From Ichthyophonus hoferi (lineage: Eukaryota > Opisthokonta > Ichthyosporea > Ichthyophonida > Ichthyophonidae), in NCBI GenBank assembly GCA_002751075.1, contig NAOQ01000021.1:300631-327606 (forward strand): a DNA stretch of 26,976 bases, in the 5' to 3' direction. The notes beneath the pieces are model-generated. The model was not told the DNA's origin, ran no database searches, and worked only from the letters and a program-made list of their open reading frames with translations. The translations under genes were made by a program, and so were the position numbers. Shown one piece after another: positions 10,370 through 21,304 of this stretch (positions are counted from its first letter, which is position 1; every line of letters begins with the position of its first letter).

Positions 10370-13300
10370 ATGCGAAGAATGGCAACTATAATTGCGACTA
10401 TGTTTGCAGTGTTTGCAACTGTCACATCAGTCAGAGGTAATGCAGTGAGCCACCAAAAGAAACTAGATAAACAATGGGTACTGCAAGTGATGGGTGAAAA
10501 ATGTCTGGGCGCCAAGGATGAAAACAGCACCACTATGGTTATTGGAGATTGCACTGGAGACATGGCACAGCTGTGGACCATGCCCAATCGAAAAAAAAGA
10601 CAGTTGGTTAATTCAATGACTGAAACGTGTCTCACTGGTAAGTATTGGCTTCTCTAAATCACCTCTTATCTAGTTCCCCACCTTTTGGCCCTGACTCCTA
10701 TTTCATTCTTGCAAATCGCACTGCAGAATGATATTTTTTACGTTTAATCTAGTCTTCGTCTTTTTTTCTTTTTCCTTTTAACTCGTTTACCCATTTTTAT
10801 TGTAAAAATAATATGGATGGGTTTACATTTCTGCTTAAAATTACAAAGTAGATTTTTTTTTTCACATGATTGTCTAAGCTTTGTTCCGTAGAATATAGGT
10901 CACTAGACTTGCCCCTACCCTTAATATATGATATTTCTATGTTTCTTCACAAAATATTATTTCTTGAACTACGTGGTTTACTTCTTCGGTTTACCAATAT
11001 TAATGTAACACATTCTTTCACCTTATAAAACAGACACTCATTGATTTGCTTTACCCTGACAGTTAGCAACTTACAACTTCCTGTTACGGGAGATAACAAG
11101 GCTGCACTTCAAAAATGCAGCAAGAAATCAGACCCATATCAACGTTTTACCAAACCGCCCAGTGATGTTTTAAATTATGATGTTGATACATGTGTTGGCC
11201 CTTGCCCAAATGAGCCCGCCAGCGTATGCTCATTTCCAGCGGATGAAGTCGATTGGTGTGATGAGGAAAATTTAACCAACAGTAAAGTTGAGTATGTAAA
11301 GTATTGTGATCTTGAAAAGGCAAAAGGTGTATGGAAGGTTGCAAACATGACTGAATGCACCAAGAAGTGTGGTAAAGGGACTAGAAAATATACATGGGAA
11401 TGTGTTGCTGAGGATGGTGGCTTTCAAAATGCTTGCTGTTCGTGGCGTGACATACCTCCTAGGAAGAGCAAGTGCAACTTTATTCCTTGTGGTAAGTTCC
11501 TCAATATTATTATGTACCATTTTGTTTTAGGCATTTTCTCAATATTGGAGCTAAAACTAAATAGAAAGAAAATAATAATGGGAAGTGGCATTGAAGTATC
11601 AAAGCCGTAGAAGCCGGCTTATGTTGCAGTATGGCCAATATAGTTTTTACCTTGTTTTTGTATCAATTGAATACTTAAATCAGTTGGTTTATACAGATGA
11701 CTTAAACATGCTTGATTAGGAAGAAAAATCCAAAATATTATGTAATAAATTTACACCATAACTTCAAACTAGGTTTCTATAATAAAAATATATACATCTA
11801 ATATAATGAATGCCGTATGAGCACTTAATTGTTTATATTTCTCTAATTCTTATACGTTTGCTTTGCTTTTTTTTTTAATTTTATATTTTTGCATCTTTTT
11901 TTCTTTTCCACCTTGTATATATTTCTCTTTTATGCTACAGATGCGGAGCCATCAGACTACAGCGCGCTTCAATTGTCCATGAGTGAAAAATGCATATCGC
12001 AAAGCAATATGGACAGTAAAGATACTGAGTTTGTGGAGTGCAGTGGCGATGAGCACCAAATGTGGATACACACATCGGATGGAATGTGGATCAACGCTAA
12101 AAGCCAAATGTGTTTGACAGGTACTTGGCCTTCCTAGCCTACTGTCCCTCCTGCCTCTAGGAATTTTAACGAATTTTCTGTTTTTCTATCTTTTCAATTT
12201 GAATTTTACCTACTTTATGTTCTCTACACTCTTTCTCCCATATCTTCTTTCTTTATTTTTGTAACCTTTCTTTAAATATTTGAGCAAATTGGAAATAAGT
12301 ATTGAGGAGATATTACATATTATATTAACTAGATAAATGAAAAGCACTAATATAAAGGTCTCCGATCCTTTGTTTTATCAAGTATCATATTGCAAAGCAT
12401 TATTTATGACATTGAGGCATTTCCTCCTCCCATCTCTCCTTCTTTCATTTTTCCTTTATGTATTCTCATCTCTCTGATAATTACCTTTACTCGTTTTTTT
12501 TATATCCTTAGTGCCTCAATATTACAAAGCGGAAGGAAACGCTGTCACGGTGGATGAATGCTGGGAAAAAGGATTCGCTGGTATGGAGTACCAGAGGTTC
12601 ATGAGTTCAATGTTAAACGTAAAGGTGGGTTGTTAACTCCACCCAACTAGTGTACACTTTGGTTCAGCACTTTATAAACTACGGTTGCTTGTTACACTAA
12701 ATACTCATCCATGCACAACTCAGGGTTTTGTTAAATACGTGAAAAATCATTGGTATTGATATGAGATCCAATATTCGGTGAAGGGATACTAGTTTTCAGT
12801 AAAGAGGATAATGCAATCAAACATTTACGTGTTATTGTTATCAAGACAATAAGGCAGGTTTGTCAGACATTTACCATTTCTTTTCTATAACGTATGCACA
12901 GAAACCCAATGTTTGTGTGGGTCCCTCCGCTTCTGGTGACAAGGTCGAAGCCTTTAGAGACACTGACATGATGTCTAAAAAATGGTGTTCGGCAGGAGGG
13001 GTAGAGAGTGCCTATATGAATAAGAAAATGTCGATTATTGATTTTTGTGACATTAAAGGATCAGCTGAGATATGCGATGGCAAGTAGTTTTCCCCAACTT
13101 TAATTTATGCCTTTATTCAACTTTGATCATATTTCAAACTGTTTTGCTGTGGATCTTTCTAGATGTCTATTTATTTTCAGATATCTTGCTTTTCACTTTG
13201 ATTTTTTTAGTATGTACAGGTTCTTATTGGTAATATCTCACTGATTCCCAACTTATTTTTCATAGATTAATTTGTTTTTCTCTATTTAATCATAATATTT

Positions 13301-14008
13301 ACACACAAACATTCATTTACATAAAAATTGCCAAGAGCGAAAAAAACAAAAAAGAAATGACTTTATTCCTCAGCATAGTATTTTCTTATAATCTTTTATT
13401 TTCATACAGGAAAGCCCAAGGACGATGATGAACCAGAGGAGAGTCCAGCCACCACCGAACCCGTCATTGAAATGCCTTCTCCTACTGAAAGTGAAAAACC
13501 CATGGAAACGAGTGTTGAAATGCCCACTACCGAAGAAGTAGCCCCTACTGATGAATTTACTACAGAAGATGCCACCCCTACTAGTGAAAGTCTTCCTCCT
13601 GAGGTTATTCTTCCTACCGAGGAGCCTTTTCCCACTGAAGAACCATTCCCCACTGAGGAGCCGTTCCCTACCGAGGAACCCTTCCCTACCGAGGAACCTT
13701 TCCCTTCTGAGGAACCCTTCCCTTCTGAGGAGCCTTTTCCTTCTGAGGAGCCCTTACCCTCTGAGGAACCTTTCCCTTCTGTGGAGCCATTCCCTTCTGA
13801 GGAGCCTTTCCCTACTGAGGAGCCTTTCCCCTCTGAGGAACCCTTCCCTTCTGAACAGCCTTTTCCTTCTGAGGAACCTTTCCCTTCTGAAGAGCCTTTC
13901 CCTTCTGAGGAGCCTTTCCCTATTGACGACACCCCTCCAGGCGAAACTCCAACTGAACCTACGGGCGATGCTTTTAATCCAGAAAATGTCGACTTCCCCT
14001 TCCAGTGA
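10370..14008 (+). CDS. Secreted R-type lectin / TSP1 protein with acidic proline-rich repeat tail
   Basis: Six exons, 10370-10637, 11063-11491, 11941-12120, 12512-12624, 12902-13079 and 13410-14008, have phases 1,1,1,0,1 and give about 588 residues (586 if the donor after 12618 is used). Residues 1-23 look like a signal peptide. Unit A (about 34-178) is an R-type (QxW, beta-trefoil) lectin pair with EKC, QLW, ETCLT and YQRF, followed by a cysteine-rich module with CVGP, DWC and KYCD. Residues 179-232 are a TSP1 domain (W180, ECTKKCGKGTRKY, ending FIPC). Unit B (about 239-389) repeats the lectin and cysteine-rich parts (EKC, QMW, QMCLT, YQRF; CVGP, KKWC, DFCD) without TSP1. The tail has 17 [S/T]EEPFP-type units and then ends PFQ and stop. 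N-glycosylation sites are at N52, N159 and N184. No membrane anchor is seen. Likely an extracellular glycan-binding or matrix protein. The ligand is unknown and I recognise no named orthologue. The fifth intron needs a GC donor. Confidence 0.85.
13080..13409 (+). other. Apparent GC-AG intron in the lectin/TSP1 gene
   Basis: The exon ends ..ATATGCGATG and the intron begins GCAAGT, the classic GC donor sequence. The acceptor is TTTTCATACAG. This join is phase 1, like most introns of the gene, and opens the whole acidic tail. The only nearby GT donor (AA|GTAGTT, two bases further) shifts frame and meets a stop within a few codons. No splicing would stop the protein at 13085-13087. Confidence 0.7.
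13616..13921 (+). repeat. 18-bp coding tandem repeat, 17 units of [S/T]EEPFP
   Basis: Seventeen hexapeptide units cover residues about 459-560. The first five and the twelfth start with Thr, the rest with Ser. Variants are SEEPLP, SVEPFP and SEQPFP. The codons vary between units (for example TTT/TTC, GAG/GAA), so the array is selected or old rather than freshly copied. It is strongly acidic and proline-rich, expected to be extended and unstructured. Confidence 0.95.
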
Positions 14009-15771
14009 GACAATCTCTTTTTCAACCCTTCCATACAATCCTCCTCAGCAAATTTTTCAGTTTCCTACTTAATACAAAAAGTGCAACATATTGTCTTATA
14101 CACAGGCCTGTAGACTGAAACAATAGTGTATCTTAATTCTGTGGTGTTAGAAGATAATTTGTTACAACTGGTAAAAAAGACAATTTATTAAATATATCTA
14201 TTTGACGTTAGTAAACACATATCTAGAAGTCAAGACTTTATATTGAATTCCAAGTGCTTCATTTATTATATACTATATATTATGCAAATAAGTTTATTAT
14301 TTAATTAATCAACTTACAAACTGACTAAGGTGTAATTGATAGAAAATGATTATGATTAAGACTTTATTTACGAAACTGCAGCCTAAAAAGCTACATAAAA
14401 TATTAAAAGATGCAATTTTTTATAAAATATCTTTTTACAATAAGGTTAGTAACTTAAACATATATTTTCTTACATTATTATTATTTCCGGAAAACCATAG
14501 ATACGTGCAGTTGAGTAAAAACCATACATGGCGTATGCGTATATGTTTAATACATGGTAGCAACAGTATTTCTTTTGCCGGTTTTATAAGTTTAAATACT
14601 AAAAGGGTAGTCAAGCCCATTATCACTATTTCTTTGCTTTACGATTATGAAAGTTTTAGAATATATTGTTCTAGGATGCTGCTAACGTCTAGAAACAAAA
14701 CAAATTTTTCAAATTTACTATCCTCAGTTAGCTCGAATTAAGTAAATTCTCATTCGTTTTTATAATCTACTTAATGAAGTAAGAACTTATTAATGTCGTT
14801 ACAAAAAAACAATTTTTTAAATATGTTCGATATATAAATAAAAGCATACATACTACTAAAAGAATTGATGCATGTAAGGCTAAATAGGGCTCCACCTACA
14901 TTTTATTCTCCTAATGCATCTTGTTCTTCTGTAAATAGTTAATTAGATTGGCATTGAAGTACCCTGATAACATGTGATAATAAGGCTTAATCATAAGTGT
15001 TTGTAGAAAAACGTAGTTTAATTAGTTGCCATTAATATCAGCTTATTGACTGATACAGGATACCTTCCATATATATATCACAATGGTAATTATTTGTTTG
15101 CTCAGAGATAAATATTAAAATGACATAGATGCTGTTGCTTATACTTGCAAAATTTGATTACTTAGCACTTTTTAATATTTTAGTTTAGTTTATCATTAGA
15201 ATTATCCTTAAGAAATCAAAATTAACCTAGCCTTTTACTACAACTGTTATATTAAAGTCTGACTCTAATATAATCCAAGGTTATATATATATATAAATAA
15301 ATGTGCCGGGTATTACAAAAACATATATAATATATATAACTTATAATACTTATTTTTTTATGCTATTTAATTTTTATGTATGCATAATGCCCACATCAAT
15401 AATAAATTATTTTGTTGTAGCAGTATTTATTTACTCAAATGTGTTCATATGTGAAGAGCCCTGGTTCAATTAAACGTAAATTATGTTTAGAAAGAGTGGT
15501 TAAAATTACTCATATAGTATAAATAATAGAGCATACAAGAATTTGCCTCCGAGTTGCAATATATTAACTGACAAATTAATATCCACAAGAAACAAGGCAG
15601 TCTTTTTAAGCATTTACAATTCTAACTCTGATTTCAATAATACTTCTACGGACCAATATTGCTTAAGCTAAAATGGGGTGACCAAGCAGTAGTAACTGTA
15701 TCCCTTTCCCCTGCCAAACTACATGTTATAAGACAATTAATAGATATTATGTTAATATAGCAGAATATCTA
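14009..15771. other. Tail-to-tail spacer between lectin and F-box genes
   Basis: About 1.76 kb between two convergent stop codons, so it should hold both 3' ends. An ATTAAA at about 14187-14192 may serve as the poly(A) signal of the lectin gene. No clear poly(A) signal for the F-box gene was found close to its stop. It also holds the orphan reading frame at 14346-14741. The rest is AT-rich and I see nothing further. Confidence 0.55.
14346..14741 (+). CDS. Orphan single-exon reading frame, 131 residues
   Basis: It starts with ATG right after an in-frame TAG and runs 131 codons to TAA. I do not recognise the product. It is basic and hydrophobic, begins MIMIKTLFTKLQPKKLHK, has a hydrophobic patch (IYFLTLLLF) and contains ENHRYVQLSKNHTW. 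By base composition alone, a frame this long is unlikely in DNA this AT-rich, by my rough estimate about 0.1 expected per window. It lies in the 3' flank of the lectin gene with no promoter I can name. It could be a real small gene, part of a long 3' UTR, or chance. Confidence 0.25.
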   Translation: MIMIKTLFTKLQPKKLHKILKDAIFYKISFYNKVSNLNIYFLTLLLFPENHRYVQLSKNHTWRMRICLIHGSNSISFAGFISLNTKRVVKPIITISLLYDYESFRIYCSRMLLTSRNKTNFSNLLSSVSSN

Positions 15772-18643
15772 TTAGCGACCATCATCATCATCAATATCAT
15801 CAACAACAGCAAATGCACACGTGGGGTGACTCCTCCTAAAGCGACGTATAGCTTCCGGTGTACAATTGGCATGACCCACATACAGGTGCTGGAGGGCTGG
15901 ACAGGCTCCCTCGGCTGCCAACTGGGCTAGCTCATCGTCTTTGACCCCGTAGCAATTGCCTAGTTCCAAACAAGCCAGTTTAAGAGAGCACTGTGCCAGT
16001 GCCGTAAGGGATCCAGGTTCTAGCCATGCCCTATATAAGAGGAATATGAGTGACTGAAACATTTGGTCTGTAAATAAAAGCTTAACAGGTGCAAGAAAAA
16101 GCCAAGCAAGTACGCATGTATGAAATATAATTGAAAATAGATATAAATATAGAAAAAGAAAGCAACAAACAAGTATACAGCAATAATAACTCAAATATAC
16201 CCTGTTAGATGGAGGCGTTCTAATTCCGGGCATCGTCTTGCCAAGTGTGATAGGCTGTTGCCTTCCATCCTCGGACAACCATCTATATCCAGTACAGTCA
16301 ATCGGGGGCAGTAATTGGCTATCTGGTTTATTACTTCCGAGCAGACCCAGTCACTACTAAAGAAGGGAAGGTACTCTTGGTAAGGGTAGAAATGATATAG
16401 ATAGTTATGGTTGGAATTAGTATGTATGGTGATATGTATATGTGTAGGATAGTATGATTGCATGTAGATATGAGGATAGTAGGATAGTATGTAGGATAGT
16501 AGGGTAGTATGCATGTTTTCAATTGTACTATCCAGCCTGGCAAGCATTATCTGCTACAACAACATAGGTATTACAACCAACTATACAAGAGTAGAGACAG
16601 CCACAATTACATGCCTCTAATGAGCACCTGTACAACTATACACAAATATATTTACTAATTAAGCTACTACATATACGTAAATATTTTGTATAAAAGAATG
16701 TAAAAAAAGAAAAAAAAAGAAAGAAAACATAACTATATAAGATATACCTGTCTTTTACAACTATAATGCATCTTAGTGATTCAAAACAATAGAATGTAAT
16801 ATACACATGCAACTAAATGAAAAGTATAATTAACATAAGAACATTAATTAGAAAAGTAATCCATACCTCTCAAAAATAAGCTCTCGCAATTCGGAACAAC
16901 CTCTCAATACAGCATTAAAGTGATCTGAGTTAGCATGGCTAAAAGAGCACCTAATCTTTTGCAAATGCTTTTGAGAATCACCAATTGTATGAAATAATGA
17001 GGCTGGGAGAAGGCCCGTCAAGTTAATTTCGATAAGGTTAGGACACATCTTACATAGCTCTAAAACCAATCCTACATCGGTTTGCGGCCCAAACACTATT
17101 CCACCATAGATGTAGCTCTTTGTATAATCCTCTATCCTCTCTTTCATTACCATTACTCCTTCATAGTCATCTCCCTCTACCCCTACCCCTATACATCTAT
17201 CTATATTGTTACATGGTGACATACGATTATGATTATGACTATAATTCAATTTGGAGTCAAGATTATGCTCTTCAAAACTACTATTATCGCTAGTGTCTTC
17301 CCACTCGTTATCGTCCATATCGCTTTCACTGTTATCATAGAAACTAACACAGTCTTGGGTATCTATATCATTAGGTAAATAGTAGTGATGATCAATAGGA
17401 TCTGGATCGCATGTTGATAGTTTTACAGCAAGGCGCAGGACCGACGAGGGAATCTTCTGTACATTACCCCATGAATATTTAGCAGGTAGAAGGCCAACCC
17501 AGGCTGAGGATTGTTGGTGAGATGCAATTCTCCACTGTTTACATACCTTGTGAGATAAAAGAGTGGTTATTATATATTTTTACATTTGTTATTTTTGTTT
17601 GTCGTTTGACCGGTATGATTGCATATATATATATATGTATATATGTAGGTTGGTGCATTGTAACAATTAATAATAAACGATAGTGATTTAAGTATTTCAA
17701 TATATGCTGGCACACACCCATATATACATGCAATCACATAAATATTATCTGCAAATGTATTCATGTATAAATTCGATACACGTGCGCTACCAAAGGCACA
17801 AATAGAACCAATCAGCCACCTGTTACTAATCATACCCATACCCACTTGACTAAAGATGACTCCACAGACACCCCCAGGTATGAATTTCATAATGATTTGT
17901 AGTATATTAGCAGGGAGTGCTGCCCATCCTGATGTCCCATTGTTTGCTATAGTAGGAGCTACCAATTGTGCTGGCTGCCAAGTGGATATGATGGTTCGCT
18001 TCTTGATGCTATTGGATAAAATATCCAAAGGATGATAGGTTGTAAGATGGGGCATGATATCTGAGATAGATATAGGCTTCGTACTGTGGGTAGAGAATGG
18101 TAGAGATAGGGGCAGGGGTGGTATTGGGTTCAATATACACTGCTTACCGTGTAAGTTTTACATATTTAGTAATATGGATGTATGTATGATAGTATAATAG
18201 TATATATATATATATATATATGTAGTATAGTAGTATGATAGAATGTATGTAGTCACGTGTACATACATATGTACATGCCATTATCGCTCTCTGCAGCAGA
18301 TATTTGAAACAAAAAATACACCCTAAGCCACCCTATTTTATCAACTCATTAGTTATGCTACTAATTTCAGGCCTCTTGCACCACCTCAGGGATAGTAAAG
18401 AAAACATATTACATACCACGTGTCCACACCATACTTTATACAGTTTGTGCAGGTATATATAGACATGTGATTGCACGTAGTGCCTTGTGGTAAGGATGAG
18501 TTGATTGTTTTTTTGTGGGTAGCAAGAGTGGCGGTAAGGTATTGTCTAGTTACATGGTTGACGATGCGCTGCTGAAGCTGTGCATAGCCAATTATGTCGG
18601 GAATACTACTACATAATCCAGAAAGTAAATCATATTGTAACAT
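15772..18643 (-). CDS. F-box / leucine-rich repeat protein
   Basis: Minus-strand exons are 18643-18417, 18083-17846, 17546-16867, 16356-16201 and 16030-15772. Phases 2, 0, 2, 2 give 519 residues and a clean stop. The F-box is at about 129-175 (WAALPANILQIIMKFIPGG, then VCKQWRIASHQQSS), split by the intron after Q155. An acidic stretch at about 226-250 (SESDMDDNEWEDTSD) is followed by a Gly/Val/Asp-rich linker. The C-terminal half is a run of LRRs of the cysteine-containing type: CPNLIEINLTG, CSELRELIF, CPRLTVLDIDGC, CPELERLHLTG, LKLACLELGNC, CPALQHLYVG. It ends in an Asp-rich tail (VVDDIDDDDGR). Known role of the family: the F-box binds Skp1 in an SCF ubiquitin ligase and the LRRs choose the substrate, which cannot be told here. 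The start at 18643 is the first ATG of the exon. Residues 1-128 match nothing I know, and a further 5' exon is possible. Confidence 0.85.
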
Positions 18644-19059
18644 ACAATAATGCAGAAAAAAAAGACACAGGAAATAAGCTAATACTATAAAGAATATTAA
18701 ACAAAATTATAAAGGCTATGGAGATATCTTTTTGCAAATTACAATGACAAAGATACAATTAAAATTGCGTAACAAAAGTATAATAAATATACAGGTGTGT
18801 ACAGTCACTAGGCCAACCCTTGCCAGGTAACCTTTACGTCACCAATCGTAGCCAAATACTAACCGTGCACCCTATGCAACCTACTATCGCCTCCTCCCTA
18901 TCAACAATACAAGTATTACTAGTGTTCAATTAGTACATCTATACATTCACATAGACATAGATATACACATACATATGTAAACACACATATATAACTCATA
19001 TTTATTCCTTATTGCCCACAAACACTCTCTCTTGCTATTAATAATATACCAGTTCTGTT
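18644..19059. other. Short spacer upstream of the F-box gene
   Basis: About 0.4 kb between the F-box start and the possible end of the next minus-strand gene. It includes an A-rich run and ACCAATCG at about 18840. No exon with a usable frame was found. Confidence 0.5.
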
Positions 19060-19952
19060 CTACCTTTTTATTTTATCACCCGCTTTATCTTTTGACTTTA
19101 AATTTAGTGCTTCTCTTCCCAAGCCCCACAAAAACAAATAGGTCTTAGTATGCTGACTATTGTCATTATCTGATATATTTACAATGTTGATATCTACAGA
19201 AAGGCAAGAACATAAATAATACTTAATAATAATAGGTAATTGCAACAACAATAACAATATTGTATTATAATATATTATATTATATCATAAACTATAATAT
19301 CAAACATAGAGCCTGTCAATGATACAAAAGTCACCTAATGGCCCTTTAAAGAAAAAAGTATTCTCATCCAAGCGAGTCATGTTAATGAGCATGAAAAAAT
19401 ACAATATATGGTATCAAAATAAGATTACAAGAATAATTCGGTTTCACTGGAGTGCTCAGTCTAGTATATGATATTAATGCTGTTACCTAAATCATATTTG
19501 CTATATCTTGAACTAAAACATACTTGAAGTTCAACTGAAATGGTATATATATGTAACTATCAGTACCATCATAATATTGAGGGAAGAAGCATATAAATGT
19601 TGAGACCTTGTGGACTTAGGAATATAATTTGGAAGCAAAATCAAGCATCCTTTAAGACAGTGGAAGGAAAATAAAAGAAAACGACCTTTCCCTACAATCC
19701 AAATCACTAAGAGCGAGAATAACCACCACACAGAACTACTAGAGAAAAAAAAAAGTTTTAAAATTCACAAACCATTTTAGAACTTCCGGAAGGATCAATT
19801 TTTCTCGAAAGGCACTTAGCACGAAGTTCAAGAATTCCCATGTTTTGTAAGGCAGGGGTCAGTTCCTGCCACACTACCAGTTCTAAATGTTTCCTCAATT
19901 CTCCGCTAATGACACCATAACAGTTTTCAGTGTAGACAGCTGATAGATCCAT
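19060..19952 (-). CDS. Tentative two-exon small gene with SAP-like motif
   Basis: The first exon, 19952-19773 or to 19769, starts with ATG and encodes MDLSAVYTENCYGV, then EALT-like helices and ILELRAKCLSRKIDPSGSSKM. The last part resembles a SAP motif (helix, short turn with a Gly, helix), a DNA/RNA-binding fold, cut by an intron. A possible second exon is 19193-19060. It follows a good acceptor (TGCCTTTCTGTAG), is open only in the frame expected from a phase-1 donor at 19769, reads NISDNDNSQHTKTYLFLWG and ends in TAG with AATAAA just before it. Joined, these give about 105 residues. The donor used (T|GTGAAT) is weak, and a stronger-looking one (ATG|GTTTGT) is out of phase. I do not recognise the protein. 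The first exon is more credible than the join. It is head-to-head with the PLC gene. Confidence 0.3.
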
Positions 19953-20327
19953 TATGGGCTAAGGTCATAGGGCATTTATATTGAATCAGCAGACCGGTAA
20001 AAAGAACTTGGTATTATGTTGGGAAGTATACGTTCAAGATATTGCAAACCATAATAGGCTGGATCACATGCCTACACACCCTTATCCTTAATTTTCCTTT
20101 GTAACTATTCAAGAATAAATTAATCAAATTCTAGCCTTTATCTCTTCACATAAAAAACTGTATTCTTTTAAAAGTGTGAACCATATTCAAGACATTTTAT
20201 GCACATGACGGTATTTTTTTAAAAAACAACAACAATAAACAGACAGAAACAACAAACCACCCTCAACGCACAGTGGAATGTTGCAATCAAAATGTTATTT
20301 TAAATAATTTTACCCTTCAGAACGTTG

Positions 20328-20339
20328 ATTCTATTGGCT
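20328..20339 (-). promoter_or_regulatory. CCAAT motif copy, reverse orientation
   Basis: Reads AGCCAATAGAAT on the minus strand, identical over 12 bases to the copy at 20889. It lies about 376 bases upstream of the start at 19952, close to the 371-base distance of the related motif from the Wss1 start. Confidence 0.4.
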
Positions 20340-20888
20340 GTTATTTCTTATCTATGTACTGCATCGCTTTTTTAACGACCGGAAATATAAAATTATTTAA
20401 TTATAAAACCATTTAGATCATTTTATATCCTATGAGGCTATATAGAAAATAAATACAATATAAAGGATAAAATTTGTTTATTTTTCTGACCGCATATGCA
20501 ATATGCAATAAGAAAACGGTTGCATCTTTTTTCGACATGCAGTCAGGTATTAAACATAATATAATATTATAACTTGCATCAGGATTAACATAGTAACAAA
20601 AAATATGCGAAGATAATTTTTAATTTTGATTCAAATACTCTGTACAAGCAATAATGGTATGTTTCTAATTGAAAATTGCTTAATTAAAAAATAAATATTT
20701 TTAATATCTAAATATTAACGTTTCATTTACCATGTTCAAAGAAGAAGTTAAATTTTATTACATGATGTATAGAGTTAAAAGAACAGTATCGATAATAAGC
20801 AACACTCAAGACATAAAGGTATTTTATTTATACCAGTCTCATATTACACTACAGTGTAGTTTGAGGTTACTAATTGGTGTCTTCTGGT

Positions 20889-20904
20889 AGCCAATAGAAT
20901 GGCT
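20889..20904 (+). promoter_or_regulatory. CCAAT motif copy, forward orientation
   Basis: AGCCAATAGAATGGCT, with AGCCA and TGGCT arms that form a short palindrome. It lies about 400 bases upstream of the PLC start codon. Confidence 0.4.
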
Positions 20905-21304
20905 GTGGCTCTGGCTGATCGTCATCACATATTTTAACCTGACGATAAAGTTTATACATCCAATAATATCTACTAATCAAGCTTTATCGATAACATTTAT
21001 TGATATATTTGCATGCATATTATTGATTTCTATTTTAAGTAAAGAAATAATTTATTTAAATGAATCAAAGGAAGATCAGTAACTAAATCACTTAGTATTA
21101 ATTAACATATTTACATTATTACTTCCTGTTCCAAAAATTATTATTAATATCATTCGTACAATTAATAGTAATAGTAATATTATTATTATTGTGACTAGCG
21201 CATAACTCCCTTTCTTTAATATAAACAAAGGACAATATATATCTTTAACTTAGAGAACCATTGTAAATGAAAGGAGTACATTTTTAGTTGTAACTAGCTA
21301 TAAC

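Larger units (their letters stand above)
19953..21304. other. Head-to-head spacer upstream of PLC and the small SAP-like gene
   Basis: About 1.35 kb, very AT-rich, with no reading frame worth calling. It contains two copies of AGCCAATAGAAT, in opposite orientations (20328-20339 on minus, 20889-20900 on plus). The second extends into a near-copy of the motif in the Wss1/BolA spacer. A bidirectional promoter is a reasonable guess. Confidence 0.5.

Noticed and set aside
13402-14034. Long antisense open frame (Gly/Ser/Lys-rich, 210 codons) opposite the lectin tail
   Set aside because: It is the mirror of the EEPFP repeat: an 18-base array without stops in one strand is open on the other too. The sense frame joins to upstream exons in phase.
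13551-14072. Leu/Pro/Arg-rich frame overlapping the lectin tail
   Set aside because: Shifted reading of the same repeat, with no splice link to other exons.
16357-16547. Tyr/Ile/His-rich frame ahead of an F-box gene exon
   Set aside because: Intron sequence; the true exon begins after the acceptor at 16357-16358.
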